The notes below the pieces were generated by a model. The model ran no database searches, had not been told where the DNA came from, and was given only the letters and a program-made list of their open reading frames with translations. The position numbers and the translations under genes are program-made. A stretch of DNA of 64,000 nucleotides, from assembly GCF_011927795.1 (NCBI RefSeq), contig NZ_JAATJJ010000001.1, positions 248,001 to 312,000 on the forward strand, given 5' to 3'. Of the stretch, positions 25,791-35,413 are shown in pieces. This DNA is from Saonia flava. GTDB lineage: Bacteria; Bacteroidota; Bacteroidia; Flavobacteriales; Flavobacteriaceae. Numbering within the stretch: the first letter of the stretch is position 1; every line of letters begins with the position of its first letter.

Positions 25791-26393
25791 TTAAAGACAT
25801 ATTTTTTCTAAATCTGGGAAAGGTCTGTACGCATAATAGTGTAAAACTTCCTCCAAAGCCAGTTTAAGTGCTTTGTTTACAGGTACTATTAGGTTCCCCA
25901 AGTGAAAATCTATTTGATTTAATTGCATGTAATAATGGGTAAATATAGGAACAGGCAGCCCTTTTGTAATTGCTTGGGAAGTGGAATTATAGTTGTACGT
26001 CTGGTTTTCTTTTATGATTTTACAAGTAGCCAATCTTAATTTTCCGTATTTATCCGTATTGGCGGCAAAACCAAATAACCTACATATTAAACCCCTGTAC
26101 TTATAACTACCACAGCGACCCTGATTAATTATGGATAAGGGTTTGTAGATCAAACAGGCTGGGCTGTTGGTTTTATTAAGGGTACTGAGCATTTTTTCTG
26201 CCCCCCCGTTTAAAAACAAGTGAAAGGCCCATGGTAAAAATTCTAAGGGAGACGCTTCTATATTCGGGGATGCACAACATTTTCCACAACCCGAAACACA
26301 ACCCATTCCCGATGATTTTTGAAACTGAGCGCTTTCTTGCTCCAATTGATAAAAAAGTTTTTCTACCAATTGCACTCTTTGCTCTATGGACAT
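25791..26393 (-). CDS. YkgJ-family cysteine cluster protein
   Basis: A 200-residue protein with the CxxxCxxCC cluster at Cys32, 36, 39 and 40 (GCVSGCGKCC). Further cysteines occur in NSPACLIY, RCGSYKYRGLICRLFG and ATCKII. The family (zinc- or iron-chelating, UPF0153-like) probably binds a metal or Fe-S centre; the reaction is unknown. The pattern GxCxxYxxRPxxCRxF(G) of the family is seen as RCGSYKYRGLICRLFG. No operon partner: repeats lie on both sides. Confidence 0.8.
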   Translation of the reverse strand: MSIEQRVQLVEKLFYQLEQESAQFQKSSGMGCVSGCGKCCASPNIEASPLEFLPWAFHLFLNGGAEKMLSTLNKTNSPACLIYKPLSIINQGRCGSYKYRGLICRLFGFAANTDKYGKLRLATCKIIKENQTYNYNSTSQAITKGLPVPIFTHYYMQLNQIDFHLGNLIVPVNKALKLALEEVLHYYAYRPFPDLEKICL

Positions 26394-26505
26394 TATTTTT
26401 TACCGAAGGTAGACTTATTAAAGTTCTGTGCTTTAATTTATTACCAAAAAGAAATAATTATTTAATTTGTGAGCTAACTCTGGAAATCTTTCCGTAGCAA
26501 TTCAG

Positions 26506-26702
26506 CCATTTCAAAGGATTCTTTCGACCCCGATCAAGACTGGAAAATCTCAACCTACAACATTAGATTTCTCATATTCGCTTCCCTTCATTCGAAAGCA
26601 CCATCAATAAGTAATTCCGACATGAGAAGTGAAATTGCGATTGAGGAATCCCAATAAAAAGTAATGGATTTCCCAAACTCCCTGCACTCGGTTCGCAATG
26701 AT
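26506..26702. repeat. Two degenerate palindromic repeat units
   Basis: Unit A runs from CCATTTCAAAGG (26506) to TTCGAAAGCACC (26602). Unit B runs from GTAATTCCGACATGAGAAG (26611) to GGTTCGCAATGAT (26702). Both keep the inner GGAAATC/GGAATC and ATTTC features. They fill most of the 317-base gap between the YkgJ and DUF3124 genes; I see nothing else there. Confidence 0.7.
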
Positions 26703-26710
26703 TTATGTTA

Positions 26711-27220
26711 TTACTTAATTCGTTTCCCTTGTGTTGCAAAAGACAACCCTTGTTGTCCCATAGTGGAATTCATGATTCCTTCAAACAAAGGCTCTGGACA
26801 GTCTTTTGGAGTTTTCCACTCGAATATAAAGTTAGATCCCGTTCCACCAGATATATCAATTTCATCAATAACAATTTCTGTTGTTTCCATTGGTGCCAAA
26901 AAAATAGGGTGGTCAAAATAATTGGTAACAGACTTACCATGGGTGTCGTAATATTCTGCCTTTACAATATAAATAGTATCCAAATCGCTCGTATTCCTTA
27001 GACTTACCATTACCGTTAAGTTATGGGTCTTATGCTCGGAAAGACTATATATCTGTGAGTAAATGGAAAGGTACGATTTTCCATATACCAATGAATCCTT
27101 GGTGCTAATATCTGCAATCCTTTTTGACCAGTTTTCGAGATTTATGGAACTGGCTTCCGTTTTATCCTCGCAGCTCAAAATAAGAAGTGTAACTAGTAGA
27201 AGTAAATAGGCCTTTTTCAT
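26711..27220 (-). CDS. DUF3124 lipoprotein
   Basis: A 169-residue lipoprotein (LLILSC, Cys17). I use ATG 27220, because the longer frame puts another helix before the signal. The mature part matches the DUF3124 pattern: YLSIYSQIYSLSEHKTHNL, VSLRNTSDLDTIYIVKAEYY, ISGGTGSNFIFEW and GQQGLSFATQGK near the end. The function of the family is unknown. Its stop lies 8 bases after repeat unit B. Confidence 0.85.
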   Translation of the reverse strand: MKKAYLLLLVTLLILSCEDKTEASSINLENWSKRIADISTKDSLVYGKSYLSIYSQIYSLSEHKTHNLTVMVSLRNTSDLDTIYIVKAEYYDTHGKSVTNYFDHPIFLAPMETTEIVIDEIDISGGTGSNFIFEWKTPKDCPEPLFEGIMNSTMGQQGLSFATQGKRIK

Positions 27221-27313
27221 CTTAATACCAAGTTTTTGAATGTGCATAACGAAGTTAACCACAAAAAAAATAAGAACCAATGTCTCTAAAGAAGTAGTTA
27301 TGTTTATTTCCGG

Positions 27314-28663
27314 CTATTTTATAATCCGTTCTTGGACCAGTCCATTTTTAATTACGGTGTTCACAGTAAGAGTGTTAGCGATGGATTCCAATGGGTTTTT
27401 ATCCAATAACACCATATTGGCCACTTTCCCAACTTCAATTGAGCCAAATTGATCTTCTACTCCCATCATTTTTGCAGCATTCAACGTCCCCATTTTAATA
27501 ATATCCAAAGGAGATATTCCACCCATTTCCAAAAGCTGCATTTCTTCATGTAAACTATACCCAGGAAAGTTAAAATCGTTTCCCGTATCCGTTCCCAAGA
27601 CCATATTGATGCCCATTTCATGTAGAAATTGAATATCCTCTGCCTGAGGGGAAATAAAACTGGACAAACTAGTTCCCCCTAGTCCATATTCCTCTTGGAG
27701 AGCTTTAAGGTACATATTAGACCTTTCGATAAACTTTGGGGTTAATTCATTAACAAACTGTTGGTACTCGGGAAGCATATCTTCTGCTTTGAACCATTCT
27801 GGATGTAAGGGATATAGAAAAGACTTATCTATCATTAAGGTAGTCACCCAAAAAGGATCCCCTTCCTTAATTTTATTTATTAGGTGCAATTGATCAGTAT
27901 CTTGTAGGTTAAGTTTTACTCCCGTATAATGGAGAAAGTTTTGAACTCCAGCGTTGATTGCCATTTCCAATTCTATATTGTCACTCACATGGGCAAAAAC
28001 CTCCAAACCATGTTTAGAAGCTTCCTTTACTGTTTTATCTATAAAATGTTGGGGCATTCGCTCTACAAAGGGTGGGCCTGGTCCATCCTCAATAGTCAGT
28101 TTTATTCCAGCTATAGGATATTGTACTACCTGCTGTACAAGTCTTTCAATTTGAAGTGTATCCCTTAGATAATGAATAGTTTCTCCATCTCGCCAATTAC
28201 TATTTGTATAGGTTTTGGAAGGATGGCGACCTTCCATTGTAAAATGTTGACTGGTATGAAACACATAGGGAGCCGGAACAGTATCTTGTTCACCACGTTC
28301 CCGCATGGCCGAATAATATTCATTTGTACAGGTGGATCCTCCCGGAACTAAAATAGATGTAACACCATAGTGGATGAATCTTGGAAAATCCCTATTAAAA
28401 TCATTGGTATGCGCATGACAATCAAACAACCCGGGAATCATGAATTTACCGGTACCATCTATTTTTTTGAGGAACTTAATTTTCGATATTGAATCAACAA
28501 CCGCTATTTTACCGTCTTTTATACCAATGGTAACAGCCTTTTTCATTGGGGTTCCTGTACCATCAATAAGGTTAACATTGGATACCACTATGTCATAGGT
28601 ATTGGAGGGGTCCTTACACCCAGATAAATAGAATATTGTTATAAAAAGAAAAATGTATTTCAT
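27314..28663 (-). CDS. Amidohydrolase-superfamily lipoprotein
   Basis: A 449-residue metal hydrolase with a lipobox (LSGC, Cys16). I start at ATG 28663. The HxH motif is DCHAHTND (His83, His85), with AGIKLTIEDGPG (a possible carboxylated Lys), EVFAHVSDN (His ligand) and VLGTDTGNDF (catalytic Asp). The C-terminal GKVANMVLLDKNPLESI is typical of imidazolonepropionase-like or prolidase-like members. It is probably a periplasmic hydrolase of a cyclic amide or dipeptide. It stands 93 bases upstream of the DUF3124 gene on the same strand, perhaps co-transcribed. Confidence 0.87.
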   Translation of the reverse strand: MKYIFLFITIFYLSGCKDPSNTYDIVVSNVNLIDGTGTPMKKAVTIGIKDGKIAVVDSISKIKFLKKIDGTGKFMIPGLFDCHAHTNDFNRDFPRFIHYGVTSILVPGGSTCTNEYYSAMRERGEQDTVPAPYVFHTSQHFTMEGRHPSKTYTNSNWRDGETIHYLRDTLQIERLVQQVVQYPIAGIKLTIEDGPGPPFVERMPQHFIDKTVKEASKHGLEVFAHVSDNIELEMAINAGVQNFLHYTGVKLNLQDTDQLHLINKIKEGDPFWVTTLMIDKSFLYPLHPEWFKAEDMLPEYQQFVNELTPKFIERSNMYLKALQEEYGLGGTSLSSFISPQAEDIQFLHEMGINMVLGTDTGNDFNFPGYSLHEEMQLLEMGGISPLDIIKMGTLNAAKMMGVEDQFGSIEVGKVANMVLLDKNPLESIANTLTVNTVIKNGLVQERIIK

Positions 28664-28907
28664 ATCCTTATTTATAACAACCACGACCCAAAAAAGGTTC
28701 CTAAACTACATTTCAGTGGTTGAAACTTTTGTCTTATACAACAAAAATAATCATAAATATTAAAAAGCTACGAATCAATTAATTACATTATTACTAAGTT
28801 ATTAACTCTTACAAACATATTTCTTATATCAGCTTAAATTGGTAGGAAATAACTGGTAATATAAAAATCCCATGAGAGGTATGAAAAAACAATAGAGCAA
28901 TATCCAT

Positions 28908-28950
28908 CCAAAATTAAATCTCACACACCCTTACTTATTTCAAAATGGTT
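28908..28950. repeat. Degenerate half of the palindromic repeat
   Basis: CAAAATTAAATCTCACACACC ... TTTCAAAATGG resembles the right half of the units at 24431-24860. The remainder of 28664-28907 shows nothing recognisable. Confidence 0.4.
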
Positions 28951-28954
28951 TTTT

Positions 28955-31030
28955 CTAATCAGCTAATTTCAATAATAAATATGAAAACATCAATGCATTG
29001 GCTTTAGCACTTTGCTCATTGGTAGAAGAACCCGCATGACCACCTTCTATATTCTCATAATAATAAATTGGATTGCCCATTTCAATCATTTTGGCAACCA
29101 TTTTTCTTGCATGCCCGGGATGAACACGGTCATCGCGGGTAGAAGTATAGAAGAAAACTTCTGGGTACGATACTCCTTCTTTCAAATTATGGTAAGGAGA
29201 ATATTTTTTTAAGTATTCCCATTCTTCAGGAACATCAGGATTACCAAATTCTCCCATCCAACTAGCACCGGCAAGCAGTTTGTTATAACGCTGCATATCC
29301 AAGAGGGGAACCTGGCAAACCACGGCATTATACAATTCTGGCTTTTGCGTAAAGGCAGTTCCTACCAATAGTCCACCATTGCTACCACCCATAATCCCTA
29401 AATGTTTTGGAGATGTTACTTTTTTAGCAATAAGATCTTCAGCAACCGCATGAAAATCATCAAAAACGTTTTGTCTTTTTTCCTTTAATCCTGCTTGGTG
29501 CCATTTTGGACCATATTCACCGCCACCACGAATATTGGCTAAAATAAAAACTCCGCCATTTTCCAGCCATACTGAACCAAATGTGCCAGAGTAAAAAGGA
29601 TTAGAAGATATTTCAAACCCACCATAGGCATAGAGCAAAGTTGGATTGGTACCATCATATTTCATGTCCTTGGAAGTAACCAAGAAATAGGGTACTAGCG
29701 TTCCATCTTTTGATTTTACTTTAATTTGGTCAACTTTATACTTGGTACCATCAAAATAGGCTTTGAGAGATTTTAATGATTGGAAAGTTCCATCATCTGC
29801 GTTTGCTAAAAATAGGGTTGATGGAGTTAAAAAGTTTTCGAATTCAAAAAAGTATTGGTCAGATAATTCATCTGTATCAATAATTGAAATAGTCCCGAAC
29901 TCTGGAGCATTCACTTTGGTATTTTTCCATTTTTCATCATCAAAAGAATAGATATATAATTCTCCTTTTACATTATTCAATAAATTAATCAGCAATTTAC
30001 TTTTGGTCACGGAGATACTGGATACACTGGAAAATTCATCTGGTTCCAATATCAATTGTATGTTTTTCTTTCCTACCAATAAATCAGTGAAATTTAGGCT
30101 GATGACAGAACCTTGCTTATACTTTTTTCCTTCAACTGTCCAATCCGATTTTAATTCAGTAATAAGTTGATTCTTAAGAATTCCACTATTTACAGCATCA
30201 TCAGGAATTTCCAAAACAATAGGCTTATTATTAATTAAAACAATTGTTTCATTAGAAAACATTGTTTTATAACGATTGACTATTTGATAGCTTATTGGAC
30301 CATCTCTCAAAATACCACTGAAACTTCCTACGTCTGTAGTTGATCCTTCATAAACAAGTTCAGCGTCTTTTAATGAAGTACCTCGTTTCAAAAGCTTAAC
30401 TTGTCTTGGATAACCAGAAGTGGTCATCGTATTTTCTCCAAAATCAGAAGTTACGATGAGTGTATTTCCATCCAGATAGGTTGCCCCGCCTTTGGATTCT
30501 GGGATATAAAAACCGTTTTCAACAAACGATTTTGTTTCTACATCAAACTCCCTAGTTACTGTTGCATCTGCACCTCCGTTTGATAAACTAATTAGAAACC
30601 TATTATAGTTGGGGTATAGGCCTTGGGCCCCTTTATAAACCCATTTAATATTACCTTCAGCAGACATTTCATCCAAATCCAATAGGGTGTCCCAAGTAGG
30701 ATTACCATCTATATAGGCGTCTTTTGCAGATCGTCTCCATATACCTCTAATGTGGTCTTTGTCCTTCCAAAAATTATAAACATAGGTACCATAAACTTTG
30801 GGATAGGCAATTTTATCCGTGGAATTGGATATTTCCAGAGATTTATCATATATGTTTTGATATTCTTTTACTTTACTTAATTTATCTAAAGTAATATTGT
30901 TTTGTTCTGTTACAAACTCAAGAGACCTTGGACTCTCTATTTCTTCCAACCATAAATAAGGATCTTCTTGGGCAGTTATGGATAAACATGAAATAAAGAT
31001 TCCTAAAGAAGCTAAAAATATGTTTTTCAT
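28955..31030 (-). CDS. Prolyl oligopeptidase family serine peptidase
   Basis: A 691-residue S9A peptidase that cuts short peptides after proline, probably in the periplasm, given the signal peptide (MKNIFLASLGIFISCLSITAQ). A beta-propeller covers about 80-430. The alpha/beta-hydrolase part holds Ser550 (GGSNGGLLVG), Asp633 or 634 (STRDDRVHPGHA) and His665 (EGGHAGSS). The N-terminal DPYLWLEEIESP is the usual family opening. Length matches bacterial prolyl endopeptidases. It is a single-gene unit between two gaps. Confidence 0.93.
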   Translation of the reverse strand: MKNIFLASLGIFISCLSITAQEDPYLWLEEIESPRSLEFVTEQNNITLDKLSKVKEYQNIYDKSLEISNSTDKIAYPKVYGTYVYNFWKDKDHIRGIWRRSAKDAYIDGNPTWDTLLDLDEMSAEGNIKWVYKGAQGLYPNYNRFLISLSNGGADATVTREFDVETKSFVENGFYIPESKGGATYLDGNTLIVTSDFGENTMTTSGYPRQVKLLKRGTSLKDAELVYEGSTTDVGSFSGILRDGPISYQIVNRYKTMFSNETIVLINNKPIVLEIPDDAVNSGILKNQLITELKSDWTVEGKKYKQGSVISLNFTDLLVGKKNIQLILEPDEFSSVSSISVTKSKLLINLLNNVKGELYIYSFDDEKWKNTKVNAPEFGTISIIDTDELSDQYFFEFENFLTPSTLFLANADDGTFQSLKSLKAYFDGTKYKVDQIKVKSKDGTLVPYFLVTSKDMKYDGTNPTLLYAYGGFEISSNPFYSGTFGSVWLENGGVFILANIRGGGEYGPKWHQAGLKEKRQNVFDDFHAVAEDLIAKKVTSPKHLGIMGGSNGGLLVGTAFTQKPELYNAVVCQVPLLDMQRYNKLLAGASWMGEFGNPDVPEEWEYLKKYSPYHNLKEGVSYPEVFFYTSTRDDRVHPGHARKMVAKMIEMGNPIYYYENIEGGHAGSSTNEQSAKANALMFSYLLLKLAD

Positions 31031-31225
31031 GGTTTATGGCTATTTTGGTTAGTACTTTTTTCTTTAAGAATTGTTACTAAAATTACATGAGCATGATTAA
31101 AATAGAAACCCTACCGTAACATTGGAAAAGCTAATATAGTAAAGCTGGTTATTAATAGGTTAAAAACTTTACTGTTAAAAGTAGTTGTTTTTGACATACT
31201 ATCAATTAACTCAATTCATTAAACA

Positions 31226-31253
31226 CAAAAACCCCTCAAAAGAGGGGCTTTTG
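31226..31253 (-). terminator. Terminator after the two-component operon
   Basis: CAAAAACCCCTC and GAGGGGCTTTTG pair around AAAA, with one A-C mismatch. On the minus strand the stem is followed by T-rich sequence. The rest of the 347-base gap 31031-31377 holds the repeat at 31288-31362 and AT-rich sequence. Confidence 0.75.
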
Positions 31254-31287
31254 CTTTCATAGCAATCTTTCCCATTTACGGGTTTTT

Positions 31288-31362
31288 GTCATTTCGAAGA
31301 AGCCTTTTGACTATGCGCAAGACCGAGAAATCTTTAGATATCCCATGTACATTCGATATGAC
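31288..31362. repeat. Palindromic repeat unit, shortened
   Basis: Begins GTCATTTCGAAGAAG and ends CATTCGATATGAC. It keeps GAGAAATCTT, but the inside is about 10 bases shorter than the 85-base form. It lies between the kinase stop and its terminator. Confidence 0.65.
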
Positions 31363-31377
31363 AAAGCGTTTAATTTT

Positions 31378-32865
31378 TTAATAGGCAGGCAGGTTAAAAA
31401 TAAAGGAACTGCCCTCTTTGGGTTTGCTCAATACCGTTATTGTGGTTTCATGTAGATCCATTATTTTTTTAACAATGGCCAACCCAAGTCCATAACCTTG
31501 TTTTTTGGAATTCTTGTTCACTTGTTTGTATCTATCAAAAATATAAGGTTGTTCACTCAATGGAATTCCAGTACCTGTATCTGCAATACAGATTTCAATA
31601 TTCTTATTTTTTTTATTTAAGGACATGGTTACCTTGCCTTTAGGAGCTGTATATTTTAATGCGTTTTCAATTAAGTTTTGCAATGCACGCTCTACTAAGC
31701 TAACATCGGCATATACCATGCAGTTTTCCTCTGGATTGTTAAGTTCTAAAGTAATTTCTTTCTTATCTGCAATGACCTTGAATTTTGCAATAAGATCATG
31801 GGACAGCTCTGTAATGGAAAAAGGCTCTTTTACTGGAGTTACCTGTTCTGCTTCTAATTTGGAATATTCAAACAACTGATTGATCTGGCCAGAAAGCTTG
31901 TCCACATTGTCATTGGTAATCTGTAAATATTCTTGTTTTTCTGCTTCTGTAAGAGTATCCTTTTTAATCTGCAAGGTTTCTATATACCCTTTCATGATTG
32001 CCAACGGTGTTCGCAAGTCATGGGATACATTGGCAATAAGCTCCCTACGTAGCGTGTCCACAGATTGCATTTTATCTATGTTCCCCGTAATTGTGTCCGC
32101 CATTTCATTAAAAGATTTGGCAAATACTTCTATATCCGATTTTTCAGGATTTTCAATTCGGGCTGTTAAATCTCCCTCTTGGAACTTACGCACTGTTTTG
32201 GTCATAAGTCTTAAGTTTTTGGTCAAGAACCAAATACTTAAAATTCCTAATAAGGCAGCAAAAAACATGGTGAGCAATGTGGCACCAATACCCAATTTCA
32301 CAAAGTACTGGGCCAGCATGTTTTGGCTTATCATTTGAAATTCTTCCCCCGCTAAAATAATATAGATGAACCCCTTTTTACCATTAATATCAAAAGGTGC
32401 CGCAGAAAATATTCGTTGTTCTCCGGGATTTCTTGGGTCATCCCCTAAAATATAATTCTCGCCTTCATCCGCTATAAAAGATTGTATAGGAGTTAGGGAA
32501 ACTTTTTCTGCCGCTTCATTTTCACTGGGACTAAGTACTACAGAATATTGTATTTCCCCATCATTTCCCAATAGATACACCTCAATACCACGGTTTACGG
32601 CCATCATATCGTGCATTAAATCCCCAAACAACTCTTTATTTATACTACCATCTTCTAAAAAAGGAGATGCATTTTGGAATTTTTCTTCAATTAAATGATT
32701 GGCTACCTTGGCATTAAGTTTTTGAGTCGTTGCCTGATTATATTTATTGGCAAAATAGCCGGTAATAAATATATACGATGCCCCCATTAAAACAATGATC
32801 AATATAAAAACCAGCCATAGTTTCTTTGTAAGGCTAGGGGTGAGGGTTCTTTCTGTTTTGCTCAT
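31378..32865 (-). CDS. Membrane sensor histidine kinase
   Basis: A 495-residue kinase. Membrane helices at about 17-36 and 190-214 enclose a periplasmic sensor of about 150 residues. HAMP (about 215-268) is followed by HisKA with His282 in LIANVSHDLRTPL, then HATPase with LIENALKYT, IADTGTGIPLSE and GYGLGLAIVKK. It phosphorylates the response regulator encoded upstream, whose stop it overlaps by four bases. The signal sensed cannot be read. The periplasmic part has no recognised family. Confidence 0.95.
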   Translation of the reverse strand: MSKTERTLTPSLTKKLWLVFILIIVLMGASYIFITGYFANKYNQATTQKLNAKVANHLIEEKFQNASPFLEDGSINKELFGDLMHDMMAVNRGIEVYLLGNDGEIQYSVVLSPSENEAAEKVSLTPIQSFIADEGENYILGDDPRNPGEQRIFSAAPFDINGKKGFIYIILAGEEFQMISQNMLAQYFVKLGIGATLLTMFFAALLGILSIWFLTKNLRLMTKTVRKFQEGDLTARIENPEKSDIEVFAKSFNEMADTITGNIDKMQSVDTLRRELIANVSHDLRTPLAIMKGYIETLQIKKDTLTEAEKQEYLQITNDNVDKLSGQINQLFEYSKLEAEQVTPVKEPFSITELSHDLIAKFKVIADKKEITLELNNPEENCMVYADVSLVERALQNLIENALKYTAPKGKVTMSLNKKNKNIEICIADTGTGIPLSEQPYIFDRYKQVNKNSKKQGYGLGLAIVKKIMDLHETTITVLSKPKEGSSFIFNLPAY

Positions 32866-33560
32866 GCTACCATATCTTCATTAAACTTATAGCCAACTCC
32901 CCAAGTGGTCAATACATAATTTGGGTTGGCCATATCCGATTCTATTTTGGCACGTAACCTATTGATATGAGAGTTTACCGTATGTTCATACCCTTCAAAA
33001 TTATAGCCCCAAATCATGTTCAACAATTCTGTTCTGGAATAATTTCTACCAGGATTACTTGCCATAAGAACCAAAAGCTCAAACTCTTTGGGAGAAAGCT
33101 CTATTTTTTTATTGTTCACTAAAACTTTACGTTTTTCTACATCAATCAAAAGATTCTCAAAAGTGAGAGCGGAAGAATTGCCTTCATCTATTTGCTGTTT
33201 ACCAGTTCTACGCATTACTGCCTTTATTCTTGCCAACAGTTCCCGTATGCTAAAAGGTTTGGTAATGTAATCATCCGCACCAATTTCTAGGCCAAGTACC
33301 CTGTCTATTTCTTCTGACTTGGCCGTTAGCATAATTACGGGTGTATTTTTCTTAGTACGCAATTGTTTACAGACTTCCACTCCGTCCATAATGGGCAAGG
33401 TTAAATCCAGTATAATTAGGTCATACTCCTTTTCCAAAGCCATATTAAGACCAGTTTCACCATCAGTTGCGACGGAAGTGGTATAAATATGGCCTGTTAA
33501 ATGAATTTCCAAGAGTTTAATAATTTCCTGGTCGTCCTCTATAATCAATATTTGCTTCAT
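32862..33560 (-). CDS. OmpR/PhoB-type response regulator
   Basis: A 232-residue regulator. The receiver has acidic residues in ILIIEDDQE, phosphorylated Asp52 (LIILDLTLPIMDG), and Lys in DYITKPFSIREL. The C-terminal winged helix shows ELSPKEFELLVLMASNPGR and VNSHINRLRAKIE. It is the first gene of the pair with the kinase and faces away from the lipoprotein gene at 33805. The 244-base gap between them may hold the promoters of both. Confidence 0.95.
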   Translation of the reverse strand: MKQILIIEDDQEIIKLLEIHLTGHIYTTSVATDGETGLNMALEKEYDLIILDLTLPIMDGVEVCKQLRTKKNTPVIMLTAKSEEIDRVLGLEIGADDYITKPFSIRELLARIKAVMRRTGKQQIDEGNSSALTFENLLIDVEKRKVLVNNKKIELSPKEFELLVLMASNPGRNYSRTELLNMIWGYNFEGYEHTVNSHINRLRAKIESDMANPNYVLTTWGVGYKFNEDMVA

Positions 33561-33804
33561 AACTAATCTGTATACAAAGAGAATTAAAAAGTATCACATA
33601 ACTATCACATAGGAATATAACGATGGTTAACCGTCTTTTTCTAGCTATAGAACCGCAATTTTCCTGTCATTGCTCCTAAAATAAGAAATGTAATACCAAA
33701 GAAGTCACAGAAAAGTCATGAAACTTACGTAAGAGTTTATGTTTCTGTGATATCACTGTTATGTTGTTGGGGTTAGTTTGCAGTATTAACTTTAAAAAAT
33801 CATT

Positions 33805-34674
33805 ATGAAAAATCTATTATTATTTGCAGGAGTACTTGCTCTATTAAGTAGTTGTCATAGAGGCAACGTGGACGATGAACCAGCCATGTCCAATTTAACC
33901 CTAAACCTTAATGGTTTGGAGGACTTAGGTGGCGATTTTTTATACGAAGGATGGATAATTGTTGACGGAGCTCCTGTTTCAACGGGAACTTTTTCGGTGA
34001 ATGCCAGCGGAGAACTTTCCGAAAGTACCTTTTCCTTGGATACCGAAATGTTGGAAAGTGCCACTAACTTTGTTCTCTCTATTGAACCAGTTCCAGACCC
34101 ATCCCCAGACCCTGCTCCAACAAAATTGTTAATTGGAGAATTTAATGGGGATATGGCAGCTGTTTCCACAGGTACTGTTGCCGCAAGTTTTGATACCGTT
34201 GCAGGGGAGTACATTTTGGCTACACCAACAGGAACGGGTGCGGAAAATGAAAAATATAGTGGATTGTGGTTCTTGAACAATAGCTCAGGAAGTCCAATGG
34301 TCGGTTTGGAACTACCTACTCTAAATGATGGTTGGAAGTATGAAGGATGGGCTGTAATTGACGGTGTCCCTGTAACAACAGGTACCTTTACCGCAGTGGA
34401 CGATTTTGATGAAGCCGATCCATTTAGTGGCTCCAATCCTGGTCCTCCATTTCCAGGAGAGGATTTCTTGCACAATGCTCCAAGTGGATTAACATTTCCA
34501 ACAGATTTAAGGGGTGGAGTTGCCGTAATCTCCATAGAACCTTACCCAGACAATAGCCCAATGCCATTTACATTAAAGCCACTTGTGGGTATGATTCCCG
34601 CAGACGCTATGGGTGTACAAGCATTGGGAGACAATGTAAGTGCCAGTTTCCCAACGGGAACGGTAAGCCGATAA
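33805..34674 (+). CDS. Lipoprotein with two RskA-like anti-sigma domains
   Basis: A 289-residue lipoprotein (LLSSC, Cys17) with two related modules. Each holds a YEGW-IVDG-PVSTGTF block: YEGWIIVDGAPVSTGTF near 47 and YEGWAVIDGVPVTTGTF near 179. Each ends with SIEP-PD-SP-P and LKPLVG or LLIGEF. This resembles the periplasmic C-terminal domain of RskA-type anti-sigma factors, here without membrane helix or cytoplasmic part. It diverges from the two-component genes and ends at a strong palindromic terminator. Its role is unknown; it could be a target of that regulator. Confidence 0.7.
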   Translation: MKNLLLFAGVLALLSSCHRGNVDDEPAMSNLTLNLNGLEDLGGDFLYEGWIIVDGAPVSTGTFSVNASGELSESTFSLDTEMLESATNFVLSIEPVPDPSPDPAPTKLLIGEFNGDMAAVSTGTVAASFDTVAGEYILATPTGTGAENEKYSGLWFLNNSSGSPMVGLELPTLNDGWKYEGWAVIDGVPVTTGTFTAVDDFDEADPFSGSNPGPPFPGEDFLHNAPSGLTFPTDLRGGVAVISIEPYPDNSPMPFTLKPLVGMIPADAMGVQALGDNVSASFPTGTVSR

Positions 34675-34701
34675 TAATATAGGTGTTAGTTATTAATTAG
34701 T

Positions 34702-34735
34702 AAGAAGGCCCAGCGGAATTCCGCTGGGCCTTCTT
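34702..34735. terminator. Perfect 34-bp palindrome, bidirectional terminator
   Basis: AAGAAGGCCCAGCGGAA is followed directly by its exact reverse complement (17 bases each). It ends the lipoprotein gene transcript and lies 24 bases beyond the stop of the convergent membrane-protein gene. The 3' T-run is short. Confidence 0.8.
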
Positions 34736-34758
34736 GTATATATAGTTAGATTGGTATT

Positions 34759-35238
34759 TTATTCCCAGGAGTCTATTCCGTCCTTATCGTCAAAAACATA
34801 ATTCCCCACTAAATCCTTTCGGTGTTTAAATGTTAGAAAGGTTAAAAAAAGCAATAAGATATATAGGTATAAAATAAGCATTGACATTGGTTTAAAAGAA
34901 TCTGGCAATAAATGGTCTTTAAAATCAGTATAGCTCAACAACTTGTTAACCGATTCATATAGTTTAAATAGATATACAAATAGGATAATATATAGGGAGT
35001 ACTCAAGATTTCTCATTTGTATGTCCGGCCTTTCCATCTCCCTGATTTTAAACTGAATAACATAAATATAAACAAAATGTACAATGGTAAGTATGGGAAA
35101 TATATAATTGTCCGGCCTTAAAAAGTAGAACTTATTGGTGTATACTCCATAGAAATTGAGCACTATTAAAATACATAGTACACAAATTGAAAGCAACATG
35201 CTTCGTTTCCATGAAAAAATACGCAAAAGGTGATTCAT
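34759..35238 (-). CDS. Small integral membrane protein, unknown
   Basis: A 159-residue protein with four predicted helices (about 16-34, 46-63, 79-95 and 118-137) and charged loops (QFKIREMERPDIQMRN, SYTDFKDHLLPDSFKP). The short C-terminal tail is acidic. No motif is recognised. It reads convergently with the lipoprotein gene and shares its terminator region. Its ATG is at 35236-35238. Confidence 0.65.
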   Translation of the reverse strand: MNHLLRIFSWKRSMLLSICVLCILIVLNFYGVYTNKFYFLRPDNYIFPILTIVHFVYIYVIQFKIREMERPDIQMRNLEYSLYIILFVYLFKLYESVNKLLSYTDFKDHLLPDSFKPMSMLILYLYILLLFLTFLTFKHRKDLVGNYVFDDKDGIDSWE

Positions 35239-35413
35239 ATATTTTGAGGGATCTTTAGTTTCCTTTCGGTTTTAAAAACGTGGGGCATTATCTATTATTT
35301 GAAATAATCGATGAAAGGATAGGAATGTTGGGTATCTTAAAAAATCTGTGGTCAAATTCTTGGTTAAATGTTAAAATCATACCTTAGGGCTACTCTTTAT
35401 ATAGAGCACTTTT

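Noticed and set aside
33855-34535. 226-codon reverse frame inside the RskA-like lipoprotein
   Set aside because: Low-complexity Pro/Ser/Val product, without motif or start context; the forward frame has a lipobox and repeated modules.
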